A stretch of 64,000 bases of DNA from Saprospiraceae bacterium (GTDB taxonomy: Bacteria; Bacteroidota; Bacteroidia; Chitinophagales; Saprospiraceae): NCBI GenBank assembly GCA_020628475.1, contig JAHDFB010000001.1, positions 114,561-178,560 on the forward strand. Direction: 5' to 3'. Positions within the stretch are counted from its first letter, which is position 1. Each line of letters opens with the position of its first letter. This document shows positions 54,867-64,000 of this stretch, piece by piece. A model generated the notes under the pieces. That model saw only the letters and a program-made list of their open reading frames with translations. It ran no database searches and was not told where the DNA came from. The position numbers and the translations under genes were made by a program.

Positions 54867-55114
54867 AATGTGTTTTAGAATAGGTTCTAACTATTAGTGT
54901 AATGAACCCTACATTCCGTTCCAAAAAATGACCACTTTTTTTGAGAAATTTTGAAGAGTGTTGAAAGGGAGGTGTTAAGCGTCTGGAAGTTAGTGATTTA
55001 TAAGATGTACTTGGTAGAAGGGATTTAAGCGAAAAAAGTGAATTCTGAGCGAAATAGCTTAGAAGTCAATACCAAACTTGACAATTTTTTACGCCATCTT
55101 AGAAGCTGAATACC
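54867..55114. other. Upstream region of the transposase-like gene
   Basis: Nothing is clearly present between the two minus-strand genes apart from the terminator of the RNA ligase gene listed separately. No TAnnTTTG element was found for the transposase-like gene. Confidence 0.2.
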
Positions 55115-55156
55115 ATAAAAACAAACTCCCTTCTCTAGGTCTTAGAAAAGAGAGTT
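55115..55156 (-). terminator. Rho-independent terminator of the RNA ligase gene
   Basis: A 13-base stem (55124-55136 with 55144-55156) pairs fully on the minus strand only (two G-U pairs). It is followed there by TTTGTTTTT. It lies 40 bases past the ligase stop. Confidence 0.75.
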
Positions 55157-55195
55157 CGTTGGAAAGCATCATCCTATTATTTGATATTGAATCAT

Positions 55196-56200
55196 CTAAT
55201 AGACCGTTTGCTTAAAAAATGATCGAATCAATCGAGCACTGCTTGGTCCTATGGACTTCGTTACGAGCTTTCGATCTTTTTTGTCTAAAGCGGCCAATTC
55301 AGCACCGTAGTCTTTCATGAAATCTTCCAAAACATCTTTGTTGAACGATCCTATGACCAAACCGAAATCTTCAATGGTCACTTCTCCAATTTTACTAAGA
55401 ACATTGTTCAATCTGTTTTCATTGACGTACGAACTAATGGCTGTTTGAAGTTCTACTACCTGTTCTGGTAATTGAATTTCTTTTTTTGCAGAACGATCTA
55501 CTTTAATACGTTCTGACCACTGATCATTCTTGTTTTTAAGGATGACTCGACTACCATTTCGAAACAATAACTGCTCTTTCGATTTGATGACAACCCCTTC
55601 GCAAGTATTGGGACTGATGCTTGGTAGACCAAGTATATTTGGGATGGTAGAATCAAAAAGATTCGGATATTCCAAACAAGCCTCTAAGGTTCCTTCAAAT
55701 AGCGTTCTTGCAAAAAGTAGATCATTTTCTTCGAAAAGTTGATTGATATAATCAATAGGTAGATACTGCTGACCATTGATCTTGATATCAAACGCGTAAA
55801 ACGCATTAGAAGGACAATAATAGATACCTTTCTGCACTTTGATCGCATTTTTAGTTCTTGCTACCTCTTTGTGCGCATAACTTCCACCAATGACCTCACC
55901 ATAGATACCCATACTTTTGATATCCGGATAATCAACTTTGATAGATTGATAAATCGATTTAAATGACGCTTGATGACGTTCAAGTAAGAGCTGGTGATTA
56001 TAAAAGGATTCATCCGAAGCTAATAATCCCGATCGCTTCGCAGCGTAAAACTCTTGTCCATTTTCCGTCCAAAAGGAAAGGTTGGAACCGTGCGCCTTTT
56101 CTTGTACGACATACAGGGCATCCCAGTAATCGTGTGCTTTGATTCTATTCAGAAACTCCGTTCTGTAAGAATTTTCAATCGATGTGTACTTTGTAAACAT
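55196..56200 (-). CDS. T4 Rnl2-type RNA ligase
   Basis: This ATP-dependent ligase (334 residues) seals 3'-OH/5'-phosphate breaks in RNA, preferentially in duplexes. The adenylate-accepting lysine is Lys35 in QEKAHGSN (motif I, the same position as in T4 Rnl2). Motif III is MGIYGEVIGG, motif IV CEGVVIKS and motif V VILKNKN. The C-terminal 90 residues correspond to the Rnl2 dsRNA/nick-sensing domain. It lies alone, with an unusual leader containing a small ORF and an intrinsic terminator. A role in RNA repair is inferred. Confidence 0.9.
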   Translation of the reverse strand: MFTKYTSIENSYRTEFLNRIKAHDYWDALYVVQEKAHGSNLSFWTENGQEFYAAKRSGLLASDESFYNHQLLLERHQASFKSIYQSIKVDYPDIKSMGIYGEVIGGSYAHKEVARTKNAIKVQKGIYYCPSNAFYAFDIKINGQQYLPIDYINQLFEENDLLFARTLFEGTLEACLEYPNLFDSTIPNILGLPSISPNTCEGVVIKSKEQLLFRNGSRVILKNKNDQWSERIKVDRSAKKEIQLPEQVVELQTAISSYVNENRLNNVLSKIGEVTIEDFGLVIGSFNKDVLEDFMKDYGAELAALDKKDRKLVTKSIGPSSARLIRSFFKQTVY

Positions 56201-56221
56201 AGTGTTTTAAAAATTTAATGA

Positions 56222-56253
56222 AAAAAAAAGCCCCTTGGAAAATCCAAGAGGCT
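56222..56253 (-). terminator. Intrinsic terminator/attenuator in the RNA ligase leader
   Basis: On the minus strand an 11-base stem (56243-56253 with 56229-56239, loop of 3 and one G-U pair) is followed by nine T residues. The terminator lies 22 bases upstream of the ligase ATG. The stem is perfect only in the minus-strand RNA, where the G-U pair is allowed. Confidence 0.75.
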
Positions 56254-56284
56254 GCGTACATGTATTATTTATTATATACCTTCA

Positions 56285-56347
56285 TCACTCTTGGTCTTGA
56301 AAACCGAAGTCATTTTTTAACATGATTATAGAAGTGTTTGAATGCAT
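56285..56347 (-). CDS. Small leader ORF (20 codons) upstream of the RNA ligase gene
   Basis: The ORF starts 20 bases downstream of a -7 promoter match, encodes a 20-residue peptide ending in DFGFQDQE, and stops 31 bases before the terminator. An internal ATG would give a 12-residue form. The arrangement promoter, short ORF, terminator, gene is that of an attenuation leader. It may equally be an independent small transcript. Translation is unproven. Confidence 0.4.
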   Translation of the reverse strand: MHSNTSIIMLKNDFGFQDQE

Positions 56348-56366
56348 TATTTTATTTTTTTCGGCG

Positions 56367-56374
56367 CAAAACTA
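56367..56374 (-). promoter_or_regulatory. Promoter -7 element for the RNA ligase leader
   Basis: On the minus strand the bases read TAGTTTTG, matching TAnnTTTG, 20 bases before the leader ORF and 167 bases before the ligase ATG. Confidence 0.5.
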
Positions 56375-56519
56375 CATATATTTTTAGGTTTGAGATGGAT
56401 TTTCGTTTCTTATTTCTGATTTCTGTTGAAAAGTCCGGAATGCTCGAAGAAGAACATGGAAGTTTAACGGAAGTTTTGTACATTCGAATCGCAATCAACA
56501 AGCAAAGCCTCAATTGATC

Positions 56520-57293
56520 ATGATGAAACATACAATGTATTATGTAATGTTTTCCTGGATGATGTGTGTCTTATTCGTGGCATGCAATACGCATCAACAA
56601 GGAGAAACCACGAACACAGAAGATCCAACGCCAACGGTGGACTCAGAAGAAGTGATGACGATCGATTCTATGCAGGATCAATCCGATATTATACCAAAAG
56701 AATATAGTTCAGTAGGCACGGGCCAAACAGATGATGATTATCAAGTGGTCTTGTCGGTAGATACCAATTTTGTGTGGGGCGAAACAGGTGAGTTCGTCGT
56801 TTGGATCGGAGATCAAGAGAACACGCCCAATTTCTCGGAAAGACAAGAACAAGATCAAACAACTGCTCCTAAAGATATTACCAAGTATGTGACAGTAGAA
56901 CCAAATGCGCCTGAATTTGAGATTATTGGTCGTCCAGTACATGATTGTATGCTGGTCCATCCTTCTGGATCCTCGTTTACCTTCAATTTGAAAGCCAAAT
57001 CAACAGGAAAGCATCGAGTAGGAGCGAATATATACTTATATGATAATGGCGATTGCACAGGAACGCCGATTCCGAAGGCAGTAAGAAGTTTAGAAGTCGA
57101 GGTAAAGATTGATGCAAAGAAAGAAGTGAAAGAGGGTATTGCTGAATTGGCTGGTGAGACTTGGAGTAAATTCAAAGTTTTCTGGGGAAGTCTGTTGACC
57201 CTGATCTTCGGAGCATTATTATTCGTCGTTCGGCGTTACATCAAAAATCGAACAGGTTATACGGATCCAAATGCAAAGGAAGAGAAGTCTTAG
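56520..57293 (+). CDS. Lipoprotein with C-terminal membrane segment
   Basis: The protein begins with a hydrophobic stretch ending in a lipobox cysteine (LFVAC). The acidic, Thr-rich region after it leads to a beta-rich domain (about residues 60-200). A C-terminal membrane helix (FWGSLLTLIFGALLFVV) ends in basic residues. The C-terminal helix in addition to the lipid anchor is unusual. The ATG at 56520 or the next one three bases later is the start; a TTG further upstream is less likely. No family is recognised. Confidence 0.65.
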   Translation: MMKHTMYYVMFSWMMCVLFVACNTHQQGETTNTEDPTPTVDSEEVMTIDSMQDQSDIIPKEYSSVGTGQTDDDYQVVLSVDTNFVWGETGEFVVWIGDQENTPNFSERQEQDQTTAPKDITKYVTVEPNAPEFEIIGRPVHDCMLVHPSGSSFTFNLKAKSTGKHRVGANIYLYDNGDCTGTPIPKAVRSLEVEVKIDAKKEVKEGIAELAGETWSKFKVFWGSLLTLIFGALLFVVRRYIKNRTGYTDPNAKEEKS

Positions 57294-57607
57294 ACATCAC
57301 TTTTGGACTCGATATGAAATGAGCTAGCAACTCGGAGGACTTGTCACGGCGATAGGCGTGATGAGCGCAAGCGAAATCCGGAGAACTGCGACCGCGATTC
57401 TACTACATTATATATATTATATATAACAAGTATTTTGAAGGCGCTTGCTCAACGGATAGCTTTGAAATATCGCGGTAGCTCCCAATTACTTGTAAAACAA
57501 ATGAATAGCGAGAATTTGGATAATCGTGCGATAAAGTGGCGACCTTTCAGGCTATTTTAGTACTTTTACAGTCCCAGAAATAAGAGTATAAGCCAAAACC
57601 TTGTCTC
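57294..57607. repeat. GC-rich repeat block with interrupted inverted arms
   Basis: The 314-base gap contains a GC-rich block (about 57330-57400) and the pair ACCGCGAT/ATCGCGGT, plus GCGCAAGCG matched to CGCTTGC, around a TA-rich centre (TATATATATTATATATA). It resembles the other GC-rich repeats of this window but shares no full-length copy. No gene is seen. Confidence 0.4.
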
Positions 57608-58555
57608 ATGATCCGATATTACGCTACGCAGAAAAAAGTTGTGACGGAAGTTGAAAGTTCAGCAGATGCTTGTTGGATCAATATTTCGGCACCCTTCGAC
57701 AAGGATGAGTTGATCAAACTCAGCGAAAAACATGAAATTCCACTAGATTACTTAACGGATTCACTCGATATCGATGAACGTTCACGTTATGAACGGGAAG
57801 ATGATATTCGATTAATCGTTTTAAATACGCCCTTGATCAATGAGGATGAAGAGGGGTACAAGCCTTTTTACATTACGGCGCCGATTGGTATTATTTTGAC
57901 GCCAGAACATATTATCACGATTAGTCCTTTGGATAATCCGATCCTGAACGCTTTTCTAGATCATACCGTTAAGAATTTTAACCCAGAAGACGAGAAGTTG
58001 TTTGTTCTTCAAATTTTTGAACAAAATGTATATCACTTTCTTCGATGTCTGAAGAAGCTTAATTTAAGAAGGGACATCATCGAACAAGAATTATATAATA
58101 GTAGTAGGAATTCGGAATTGCGTCAGTTACACCGTATCGAGAAGAGTTTGGTGTATTTTGTGACCGCCTTGAGTAGTAATGAATTACTCAAACTCAAGAT
58201 CAAGCGATCAGATTTCCTCAACATTCGTGTACTGGAATATCATACCGATCTATTTGAAGATATCATTGTAGACAATTCGCAGGCCTTGGAGATGGCCAAT
58301 GTACATACCAATATATTAAGTAGTACGACGGAAGTCTTTGCATCCGTAGTGTCAAACAACCTCAATGAGTTTATTCAGCGCTTAACCTTGATTACGATCA
58401 TCTTGATGGTACCTACCTTGGTCGCCTCCTTTTTTGGGATGAATGTATCCTTACCTTTTATGAAAAGTAATTTTGCCTTCTATGGCATTATCCTCTTTTC
58501 AGTCTTTTTAATTATCCTGTTGGTTTGGTTTTTTAGAAGAAAAAAACTGATATAA
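57608..58555 (+). CDS. corA: CorA-family magnesium/cobalt channel
   Basis: The 315-residue protein has a cytosolic funnel domain, ending with the long stalk helix (LEMANVHTNILSSTTEVFASVVSNNLNEFIQR), and two C-terminal membrane helices. The selectivity GMN motif lies in FFGMNVSLPF. The features match CorA-like divalent cation channels. The gene stands alone. Confidence 0.93.
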   Translation: MIRYYATQKKVVTEVESSADACWINISAPFDKDELIKLSEKHEIPLDYLTDSLDIDERSRYEREDDIRLIVLNTPLINEDEEGYKPFYITAPIGIILTPEHIITISPLDNPILNAFLDHTVKNFNPEDEKLFVLQIFEQNVYHFLRCLKKLNLRRDIIEQELYNSSRNSELRQLHRIEKSLVYFVTALSSNELLKLKIKRSDFLNIRVLEYHTDLFEDIIVDNSQALEMANVHTNILSSTTEVFASVVSNNLNEFIQRLTLITIILMVPTLVASFFGMNVSLPFMKSNFAFYGIILFSVFLIILLVWFFRRKKLI

Positions 58556-59025
58556 AAAGTGCTCAACTTTTCCAAATTTTCAGCCTAAAAAAACAGCCAA
58601 TTTTATCGCGTTTTTTAGCCTGTTCGTAACATAAAAATTGGCGCCAAAATTAAAATATTAAACTTTTTCCACATATTTTATATTTAGTTAATTTTGTATT
58701 AATATGGAATAGAGCGAGTTATGCATTTTATCCACATATTGTGGATAACTATAATGTGTGTAAAAGGAAAAAATGTCTTTAATTTGTGTTCACGGGAAGA
58801 GTTGGTACAACTGCTAAAGATTTAAACGTACTTTTCACTCCATCACGTAACTGTTAGAAGCCGAAAGTTTTAGATATAACCGAAAAGAAGAATATGTATT
58901 TTTTTCGGTTATTTTATCGCTAATAAAACAAATTATAATTTTTTTTATATATTTAAATTCATAATATGTTTTGTGGTTTTTTAACGTGCAAATTATTAAA
59001 TACTTACTATTAACTATTTTAAGGC
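58556..59025. promoter_or_regulatory. AT-rich region with DnaA boxes upstream of nrdB
   Basis: The 470-base gap contains an exact pair of DnaA boxes in inverted orientation, TTATCCACA and TGTGGATAA (58728-58748, spacer 3). A third, imperfect box TTTTCCACA (58665-58673) has the same flank ATATT. A perfect palindrome TTGGCGCCAA lies at 58638-58647. The rest is very AT-rich. DnaA control of the nrdBA operon is the simple reading, as in E. coli. A replication origin is possible. No TAnnTTTG element was located. Confidence 0.55.
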
Positions 59026-60003
59026 ATGAGCAAAGTAATTGAACCTATTTTAGAGGAAAATCCAAACAGATTCGTTCTTTTTCCAATTAAGCATGATGAC
59101 ATTTGGAATTTCTACAAGAAATCGGAGGCAAGTTTTTGGACAGCAGAGGAAATTGATCTTCATCAAGATCTATCAGATTGGGAGAAAAAGTTAAACGATA
59201 ACGAAAGACATTTCATCAAGCATGTATTAGCTTTTTTCGCGGCGAGCGATGGTATCGTCAATGAGAATTTAGCTGAAAACATGGTCAATGAAGTCCAATA
59301 TACGGAAGCGAAGTTTTTCTATGGGTTTCAAATTATGATGGAAAATATTCACTCAGAAACATACTCTCTATTAATAGATACCTATATAAAAGATAACACA
59401 GAAAAAGATTACCTATTCAATGCGATCGAACACATGGATTGTGTAAAGAAGAAAGCGGAGTGGGCATTGAGATGGATTGACCAGGGGACTTTTGCGGAGC
59501 GATTGATCGCGTTTGCTGCAGTAGAAGGAATTTTCTTCTCTGGATCATTCTGTTCTATTTTCTGGTTGAAAAAGAGAGGTTTGATGCCGGGATTAACCTT
59601 CTCCAATGAGTTGATTAGTAGAGATGAAGGAATGCACTGTGATTTTGCTTGTTTACTATATAACAGTCACATACAAAATAAATTAGACAAAGGTGTAATC
59701 ACCAAAATTATAAAGGATGCTGTTGAAATCGAAAAAGAATTCGTTTCAGATGCACTTCCTGTAAGCTTGATCGGAATGAACGCTACCTTGATGTGTCAGT
59801 ATATCGAATTTGTTGCAGATCGATTATTGGTACAACTTGGAGAACCAAAAGCGTACAATGCTGAAAATCCATTTGCTTGGATGGATCTCATTTCAATACA
59901 AGGAAAAACCAACTTTTTTGAGAAGAGAGTAGGTGATTATAGAAAATCGGGAGTAGGAGTGGACAAGGAAAAGCAAGTCTTTTCGATTGACGCCGATTTC
60001 TAG
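59026..60003 (+). CDS. nrdB: Ribonucleotide reductase class I, small subunit
   Basis: The 325-residue subunit generates the tyrosyl radical. The iron ligands are visible as Asp75, Glu106, His109, Glu167, Glu201 and His204. Tyr113 in ENIHSETY is at the radical position (a Tyr, not the Phe of class Ic). It is 114 bases before nrdA, with a hairpin between. The upstream DnaA-box region suggests replication-coupled control. Confidence 0.96.
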   Translation: MSKVIEPILEENPNRFVLFPIKHDDIWNFYKKSEASFWTAEEIDLHQDLSDWEKKLNDNERHFIKHVLAFFAASDGIVNENLAENMVNEVQYTEAKFFYGFQIMMENIHSETYSLLIDTYIKDNTEKDYLFNAIEHMDCVKKKAEWALRWIDQGTFAERLIAFAAVEGIFFSGSFCSIFWLKKRGLMPGLTFSNELISRDEGMHCDFACLLYNSHIQNKLDKGVITKIIKDAVEIEKEFVSDALPVSLIGMNATLMCQYIEFVADRLLVQLGEPKAYNAENPFAWMDLISIQGKTNFFEKRVGDYRKSGVGVDKEKQVFSIDADF

Positions 60004-60022
60004 GAGCGAACACCGCCCAACC

Positions 60023-60057
60023 GGATCATCCGCGCAGAGAACGCGAATCAATGATCC
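60023..60057 (+). other. GC-rich hairpin between nrdB and nrdA
   Basis: GGATCAT/ATGATCC forms the outer 7-base stem, and CGCG/CGCG pairs inside. The block is GC-rich in AT-rich surroundings and has no T-run after it, so it may stabilise or process the mRNA rather than terminate. Confidence 0.4.
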
Positions 60058-60117
60058 ACACATTTTGACTGAGAAAAAAAGAAACTACATATTTACTAAT
60101 CTTCACAATCCTCTTCT

Positions 60118-62469
60118 ATGCAAGTTATTAAGAGAAATGGCAAGAGGGAAGATGTATCTTTCGATAAAATCACAGCACGTATCAAAAAAATGTGCTATGG
60201 TCTTGATCAAAAGTATATCGACCCAATCGAAATTGCAAAAAAAGTAATACAAGGTCTTTATGACGGAGTAACCACCTCCGAATTGGATAATCTTGCTGCC
60301 GAAACATCGGCGACGATGGCAACAAGCCACCCAGAATACGCTTTATTAGCGGCGAGAATAGCGGTATCCAATTTACACAAAAATACCAATAAGTCATTCA
60401 CAGAAACGATGGATGCCTTATACAATTACGTGGATCCAAAAACCAATCAAAAAGCCGGTTTAATAAGTGAAGAAGCGATTCAGGTAATCAAATCCAATAA
60501 AGATAAATTGGACTCTGCGATTATCTATGATCGTGATTTTACCTTTGATTTTTTCGGATTCAAAACACTGGAGAGATCATACCTTTTAAGAATGAATGGA
60601 AAGGTCGTTGAGCGACCTCAACATTTATTGATGCGGGCAGCAGTAGGTATTCATGGAGAAGATATTGATTCTGCGATTGAGACATACAACTTAATGAGTG
60701 AAAAGTGGTTTATCCACGCTACCCCTACATTATTTAATGCAGCAACGCCAAAACCGCAGTTAAGTTCTTGTTTCCTATTATCTATGACAGATGATAGTAT
60801 CAGCGGAATTTTTGAAACACTTTCGCGATGTGCTAAAATATCGCAATCTGCTGGAGGTATTGGATTAAGCATACACAATATCCGAGCTACAGGAAGTTAT
60901 ATCAAAGGTACTGGAGGAACATCGAATGGTATCATTCCGATGTTGAGAGTATTCAATGATACGGCACGCTATGTGGATCAAGGTGGAGGAAAACGTAAAG
61001 GTGCCTTTGCGGTATATCTAGAGCCTTGGCATGCAGATGTATACGAATTCTTAGACTTGAAGAAAAATCATGGTAAAGAAGAAATGCGAGCAAGAGATTT
61101 ATTCTATGCGCTTTGGATTCCAGATTTATTCATGCAACGAGTTCAGGAAAATGGAGATTGGTCATTATTTGATCCAAATGAAGCACCGGATTTATTCGAC
61201 CTATATGGAGGAGAATTCGAGGCGAGATACCACCAGTACGAAGAGGAAGGAAGAGCACGTAAAGTAGTCAAAGCACAGGATCTTTGGTTTGCTATTTTGG
61301 ATGCACAGGTAGAAACAGGAACACCGTATATCTTATATAAAGATGCTGCGAATAAGAAATCGAACCAGAAAAATCTAGGTACGATACGATCTAGTAATCT
61401 TTGTACAGAGATCATGGAGTACACTTCTCCAGATGAAGTAGCGGTGTGTAACTTGGCATCATTATCCTTACCAAAATTTGTGGAAAACGGAAAATTCAAT
61501 TTCCAGAAGTTATACGAGGTAACACGTATTGTAACGAAGAATTTGAACAAGGTAATCGATGTGAATTATTACCCAGTTCCAGAAGCGGAAAATTCGAATA
61601 TGCGTCATAGACCGATTGGTATTGGCGTACAAGGATTAGCGGATGCGTACATGTTGATGCGATTCCCATTTGATTCACCGGAAGCGAAGCAATTAAACAA
61701 AGATATATTCGAGACGATTTATTTCGGTGCTGTAACAGAATCTGCAGCTATAGCAGAAGTAGATGGCCATTATAAAACATTCCCTGGATCACCGGCAAGT
61801 GAAGGAATCCTTCAATTTGATATGTGGGGTGTGACTCCAACGGATCGATGGGATTGGGATGGCTTGAAGGCAAAAGTGATGAAGACAGGTATCAGAAACA
61901 GCCTTTTATTGGCACCGATGCCGACAGCGTCTACTTCACAAATATTAGGAAATAACGAGTGTTTCGAACCATACACGAGTAACATATATTCTAGAAGAAC
62001 ACTTTCTGGAGAATACATCGTAGTTAATAAACACTTATTGAAAGATCTGATTGGATTAGGACTTTGGAATGATGATATGCGTCAAGCATTGATGGCTGCT
62101 AATGGGTCTGTTCAGGATCTGCCGATTCCTCAGGAATTGAAAGACCTATACAAGACTGTTTGGGAGCTTAGTATGAAGACCGTGATCGACCAAGCGGCTG
62201 ATCGAGGAGCATACATTTGCCAATCACAATCATTGAATCTATTCGTGGAGAATCCTGACTTCAGTAAATTATCATCTATGCATTTTTACGCTTGGAAGAA
62301 AGGATTGAAGACTGGTATGTACTACTTACGTTCTAAAGCGGCAGTAGATCCGATCAAGTTTACATTAAAAGCAGAACATCAAACAAAATTCAATAAGACA
62401 CAAGAAGAAGAGATTGTGGAAGGAGAAGTTTGTACGATGGAAGAAGGCTGTATCATGTGCAGCGGATAA
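60118..62469 (+). CDS. nrdA: Ribonucleotide reductase class I, large subunit
   Basis: The 783-residue subunit reduces ribonucleotides. An ATP-cone allosteric domain is at the start ([22 protein letters not shown]). Active-site cysteines are in SSCFLLSM and in [25 protein letters not shown]. The C-terminal redox tail is [12 protein letters not shown]. All expected regions are present. It is presumably co-transcribed with nrdB. Confidence 0.97.
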   Translation: MQVIKRNGKREDVSFDKITARIKKMCYGLDQKYIDPIEIAKKVIQGLYDGVTTSELDNLAAETSATMATSHPEYALLAARIAVSNLHKNTNKSFTETMDALYNYVDPKTNQKAGLISEEAIQVIKSNKDKLDSAIIYDRDFTFDFFGFKTLERSYLLRMNGKVVERPQHLLMRAAVGIHGEDIDSAIETYNLMSEKWFIHATPTLFNAATPKPQLSSCFLLSMTDDSISGIFETLSRCAKISQSAGGIGLSIHNIRATGSYIKGTGGTSNGIIPMLRVFNDTARYVDQGGGKRKGAFAVYLEPWHADVYEFLDLKKNHGKEEMRARDLFYALWIPDLFMQRVQENGDWSLFDPNEAPDLFDLYGGEFEARYHQYEEEGRARKVVKAQDLWFAILDAQVETGTPYILYKDAANKKSNQKNLGTIRSSNLCTEIMEYTSPDEVAVCNLASLSLPKFVENGKFNFQKLYEVTRIVTKNLNKVIDVNYYPVPEAENSNMRHRPIGIGVQGLADAYMLMRFPFDSPEAKQLNKDIFETIYFGAVTESAAIAEVDGHYKTFPGSPASEGILQFDMWGVTPTDRWDWDGLKAKVMKTGIRNSLLLAPMPTASTSQILGNNECFEPYTSNIYSRRTLSGEYIVVNKHLLKDLIGLGLWNDDMRQALMAANGSVQDLPIPQELKDLYKTVWELSMKTVIDQAADRGAYICQSQSLNLFVENPDFSKLSSMHFYAWKKGLKTGMYYLRSKAAVDPIKFTLKAEHQTKFNKTQEEEIVEGEVCTMEEGCIMCSG

Positions 62470-62499
62470 AATAAAGGAAAATCTTTAGCTCAAATCCTT

Positions 62500-62535
62500 A
62501 AGGGCGGGTATCAATTCTGATATTCGCCTTTTTTT
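62500..62535 (+). terminator. Terminator of the nrdBA operon
   Basis: A 14-pair stem (62500-62513 with 62518-62531, three G-U pairs and a 4-base loop) runs into a T-run. It lies 31 bases after the nrdA stop. Confidence 0.85.
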
Positions 62536-62539
62536 ATGT

Positions 62540-62645
62540 TCCTTCATAAGGGCGTCCGGGCGTTACGTCCATGGCGCGCTGTTCGCTTGGCCTCGTTCCT
62601 CGGCTCGGCTGCGCCGACCATTCCCATCACTGACGCGGTTCTATA
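62540..62645. repeat. Dispersed GC-rich repeat, copy B
   Basis: The block from GGGCGTTACGTCC to CATCACTGACGCGG shares head and tail with copy A near 32840. Its interior holds GGCTCGGCTGCGCCGACC. Orientation is the same in both copies. It is placed directly after the nrdA terminator. Confidence 0.6.
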
Positions 62646-63053
62646 CAAATAGATTAAATCTTATAAACCCTGTTCCTTATAAAATAAAGATCCTACTACG
62701 AATTTAATACAAACTATCAAAATAGCTTCTCAAGCAATATAAACACATTGATCTAGATCATGATATGGGACATTAAATTCCACGTATAAAAAGGAGAGAT
62801 GCATATCCTATAGTTAGCCTAAATAGGCTTTAAAGAATATTTTGAAGTAGTGAAATTAAAATGTATTATAATTGTCATAAATTCTTTTCAACCTGAAAAA
62901 AATCGTTCTTTCATTTATTCACTCATGCAGTATATGATGTTCTTCCATTAAACTGGTAGTAGAAAGAAGATAGAATTACATTATAAATAAAAATGCTATT
63001 TTTAATTTGTATATTCATTTTGTATTTTTTAATCCTTTGCTGCATAACTTTCT
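62646..63053. other. AT-rich gap before the peptidase gene
   Basis: This 408-base stretch is AT-rich and has no ORF of note. A 12-base palindrome TGATCTAGATCA is at 62749-62760. No promoter of the TAnnTTTG type was found for the next gene. Confidence 0.3.
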
Positions 63054-64000
63054 ATGAAACAAATTATTTATTTCATTTTAATATTTCTGATAAATGTTGT
63101 TCAACTGAAAGCACAAGATTCTGAAAATAGTTTTTTTAAAGAACAAATTTCTGAAAAGGATTTATTGGAGGATTTTATCACACTTACAAATGGACATGAT
63201 ATTTATGATGCTGGATATTATTACTACCGATCTAAAGAAAATATTGATTCAGTTATATATAGTATTAAGACCAAAATAAATCGACCATTAACAAGAATTG
63301 AATTTTATCGATTGATTATGCCCTATTTTATTGAAATTGGCGAAGGTCATAATTATAGTAGATTTCCACAAAATTATTATTCCGAATATACTTCACGAAC
63401 AGGTTTTAAATTTCCTTTTGAAGTCATGTATCTCAATGGTAAGTACTATTTGTATAATTCCAAACACCGGGAAATTCCTGATGGAAGTGAATTAAAAGCT
63501 ATAAATAATAAATCCATCAAAAATATAGATTTAGCATTTCAGAAATCACTGCTAAGAGATGCAAATATTCCTGTTGACGTTCCGATTTCATATAATATCA
63601 ATGAGCGTCAAAGATTTTGGAGGAATTTTATCATGTGGGTATCTGATAAAGAAGATTGGAGCAATCAAGTAAGGATTTCTTATATACATAAGAATAATAA
63701 TCAGATTATTGAAAAATCCGTTCAAATGGATACAATATCTTCAGAAGGAAAGAAAGGAAAGACACGAAATTGGTTGAAATTTGAAAAACTTGATTCTTTA
63801 ACGGCATACATGAAAGTCGGAACCTTTTATGATCAATTCGAAGGATTACATGTTGATACATTTTTTCGTTTTTATAATACGAGTTTTCAAAAGCTAAAAA
63901 AAGAAAATGTTCAAAATTTAATTCTCGATCTACGTGGTAATTCAGGTGGAAATGAAGAATTAAGTATTGAACTGGCCAAATATCTCGTCAATGATAGTAT
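63054..64000 (+). CDS. S41-family peptidase, N-terminal part
   Basis: The frame stays open to the window end (315 codons visible). A signal peptide (cleavage near LKAQ) is followed by about 280 residues, with TGFKFPFEVMYLNGKYYLYNS as a likely PDZ-like part. The S41 core LILDLRGNSGGNEELSIELAKYL follows. The catalytic lysine and the rest of the domain lie beyond the window. It should be a periplasmic or secreted processing peptidase. Its neighbours give no further clue. Confidence 0.82.
   Translation, partial: MKQIIYFILIFLINVVQLKAQDSENSFFKEQISEKDLLEDFITLTNGHDIYDAGYYYYRSKENIDSVIYSIKTKINRPLTRIEFYRLIMPYFIEIGEGHNYSRFPQNYYSEYTSRTGFKFPFEVMYLNGKYYLYNSKHREIPDGSELKAINNKSIKNIDLAFQKSLLRDANIPVDVPISYNINERQRFWRNFIMWVSDKEDWSNQVRISYIHKNNNQIIEKSVQMDTISSEGKKGKTRNWLKFEKLDSLTAYMKVGTFYDQFEGLHVDTFFRFYNTSFQKLKKENVQNLILDLRGNSGGNEELSIELAKYLVNDS

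Noticed and set aside
58638..58748. Definite chromosomal origin
   Set aside because: Only three DnaA-like boxes are visible and the GC skew cannot be judged from one window; control of nrdBA is the simpler reading.
1..64000. CRISPR arrays, tRNA or rRNA genes
   Set aside because: No regular repeat-spacer series, cloverleaf or rRNA-like tract was recognised on either strand by eye.

Overview
This window comes from a low-GC member of the Bacteroidota, most likely of the Saprospiria/Chitinophagia type (the rank below phylum is inference). The phylum call rests on several signs. Secreted proteins carry C-terminal type IX secretion (Por) sorting tails. Lipoproteins are frequent, and DUF4296, TamB, MutS2 and 2TM-type proteins are present. 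Purine-rich Shine-Dalgarno sequences are scarce. Promoters repeatedly match the Bacteroidota -7 consensus TAnnTTTG. No rRNA, tRNA, CRISPR array, intact insertion sequence or prophage was found.

Layout. 1-4948: a tight operon for tryptophan/kynurenine breakdown through 2-aminomuconate (semialdehyde dehydrogenase end, 3-hydroxyanthranilate dioxygenase, ACMS decarboxylase, kynureninase, kynurenine 3-monooxygenase, RidA-type deaminase). 5010-10387: a large secreted FG-GAP protein, then a lipoprotein and a secreted monoheme protein of unknown role. 10662-13883: a serine hydrolase, then a two-gene route from trans-3-hydroxy-L-proline to L-proline. 14275-32800: mostly housekeeping genes (argS, glnS, a zinc protease, a SixA-like phosphatase, a PhoBR-like two-component pair, an M23 peptidase, folP, TamB, mutS2). 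33246-42252: mostly envelope and accessory genes (TerC, a phosphodiesterase with LamG and sorting domains, DinB, an ECF sigma factor with a membrane/beta-barrel partner). 42334-53716: rimO, msrB, a CotH-like protein, a Cys/Met PLP enzyme, tyrS, a LolC/E-like permease and a flavodoxin-like reductase. 54174-56374: a degenerate RayT-like transposase relative and an Rnl2-type RNA ligase with an unusual leader. 57608-64000: CorA, an AT-rich region with DnaA boxes, nrdB-nrdA, and the start of an S41 peptidase.

How genes work together. The kynurenine operon should convert kynurenine to 4-oxalocrotonate; its decarboxylase diverts flux away from quinolinate and NAD, so the role is catabolic. The hydroxyproline pair should dehydrate trans-3-hydroxyproline and reduce the product to proline. 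argS, glnS and the protease form one unit. The sixA-like, DUF4296, response regulator and kinase genes are also closely packed. nrdB and nrdA lie downstream of a DnaA-box cluster.

Most unusual points. (i) The RNA ligase gene has its own -7 promoter match, a 20-codon ORF and a perfect intrinsic terminator, all upstream of its start codon. (ii) Two orphan transcripts, each with a promoter and terminator on the strand opposite the neighbouring genes, could be small RNAs. (iii) A DnaA-box palindrome lies upstream of nrdB. (iv) A transposase-like protein has lost its HUH motif, in a genome stretch carrying dispersed GC-rich palindromic repeats. (v) The lipoprotein/monoheme pair has no recognised function.
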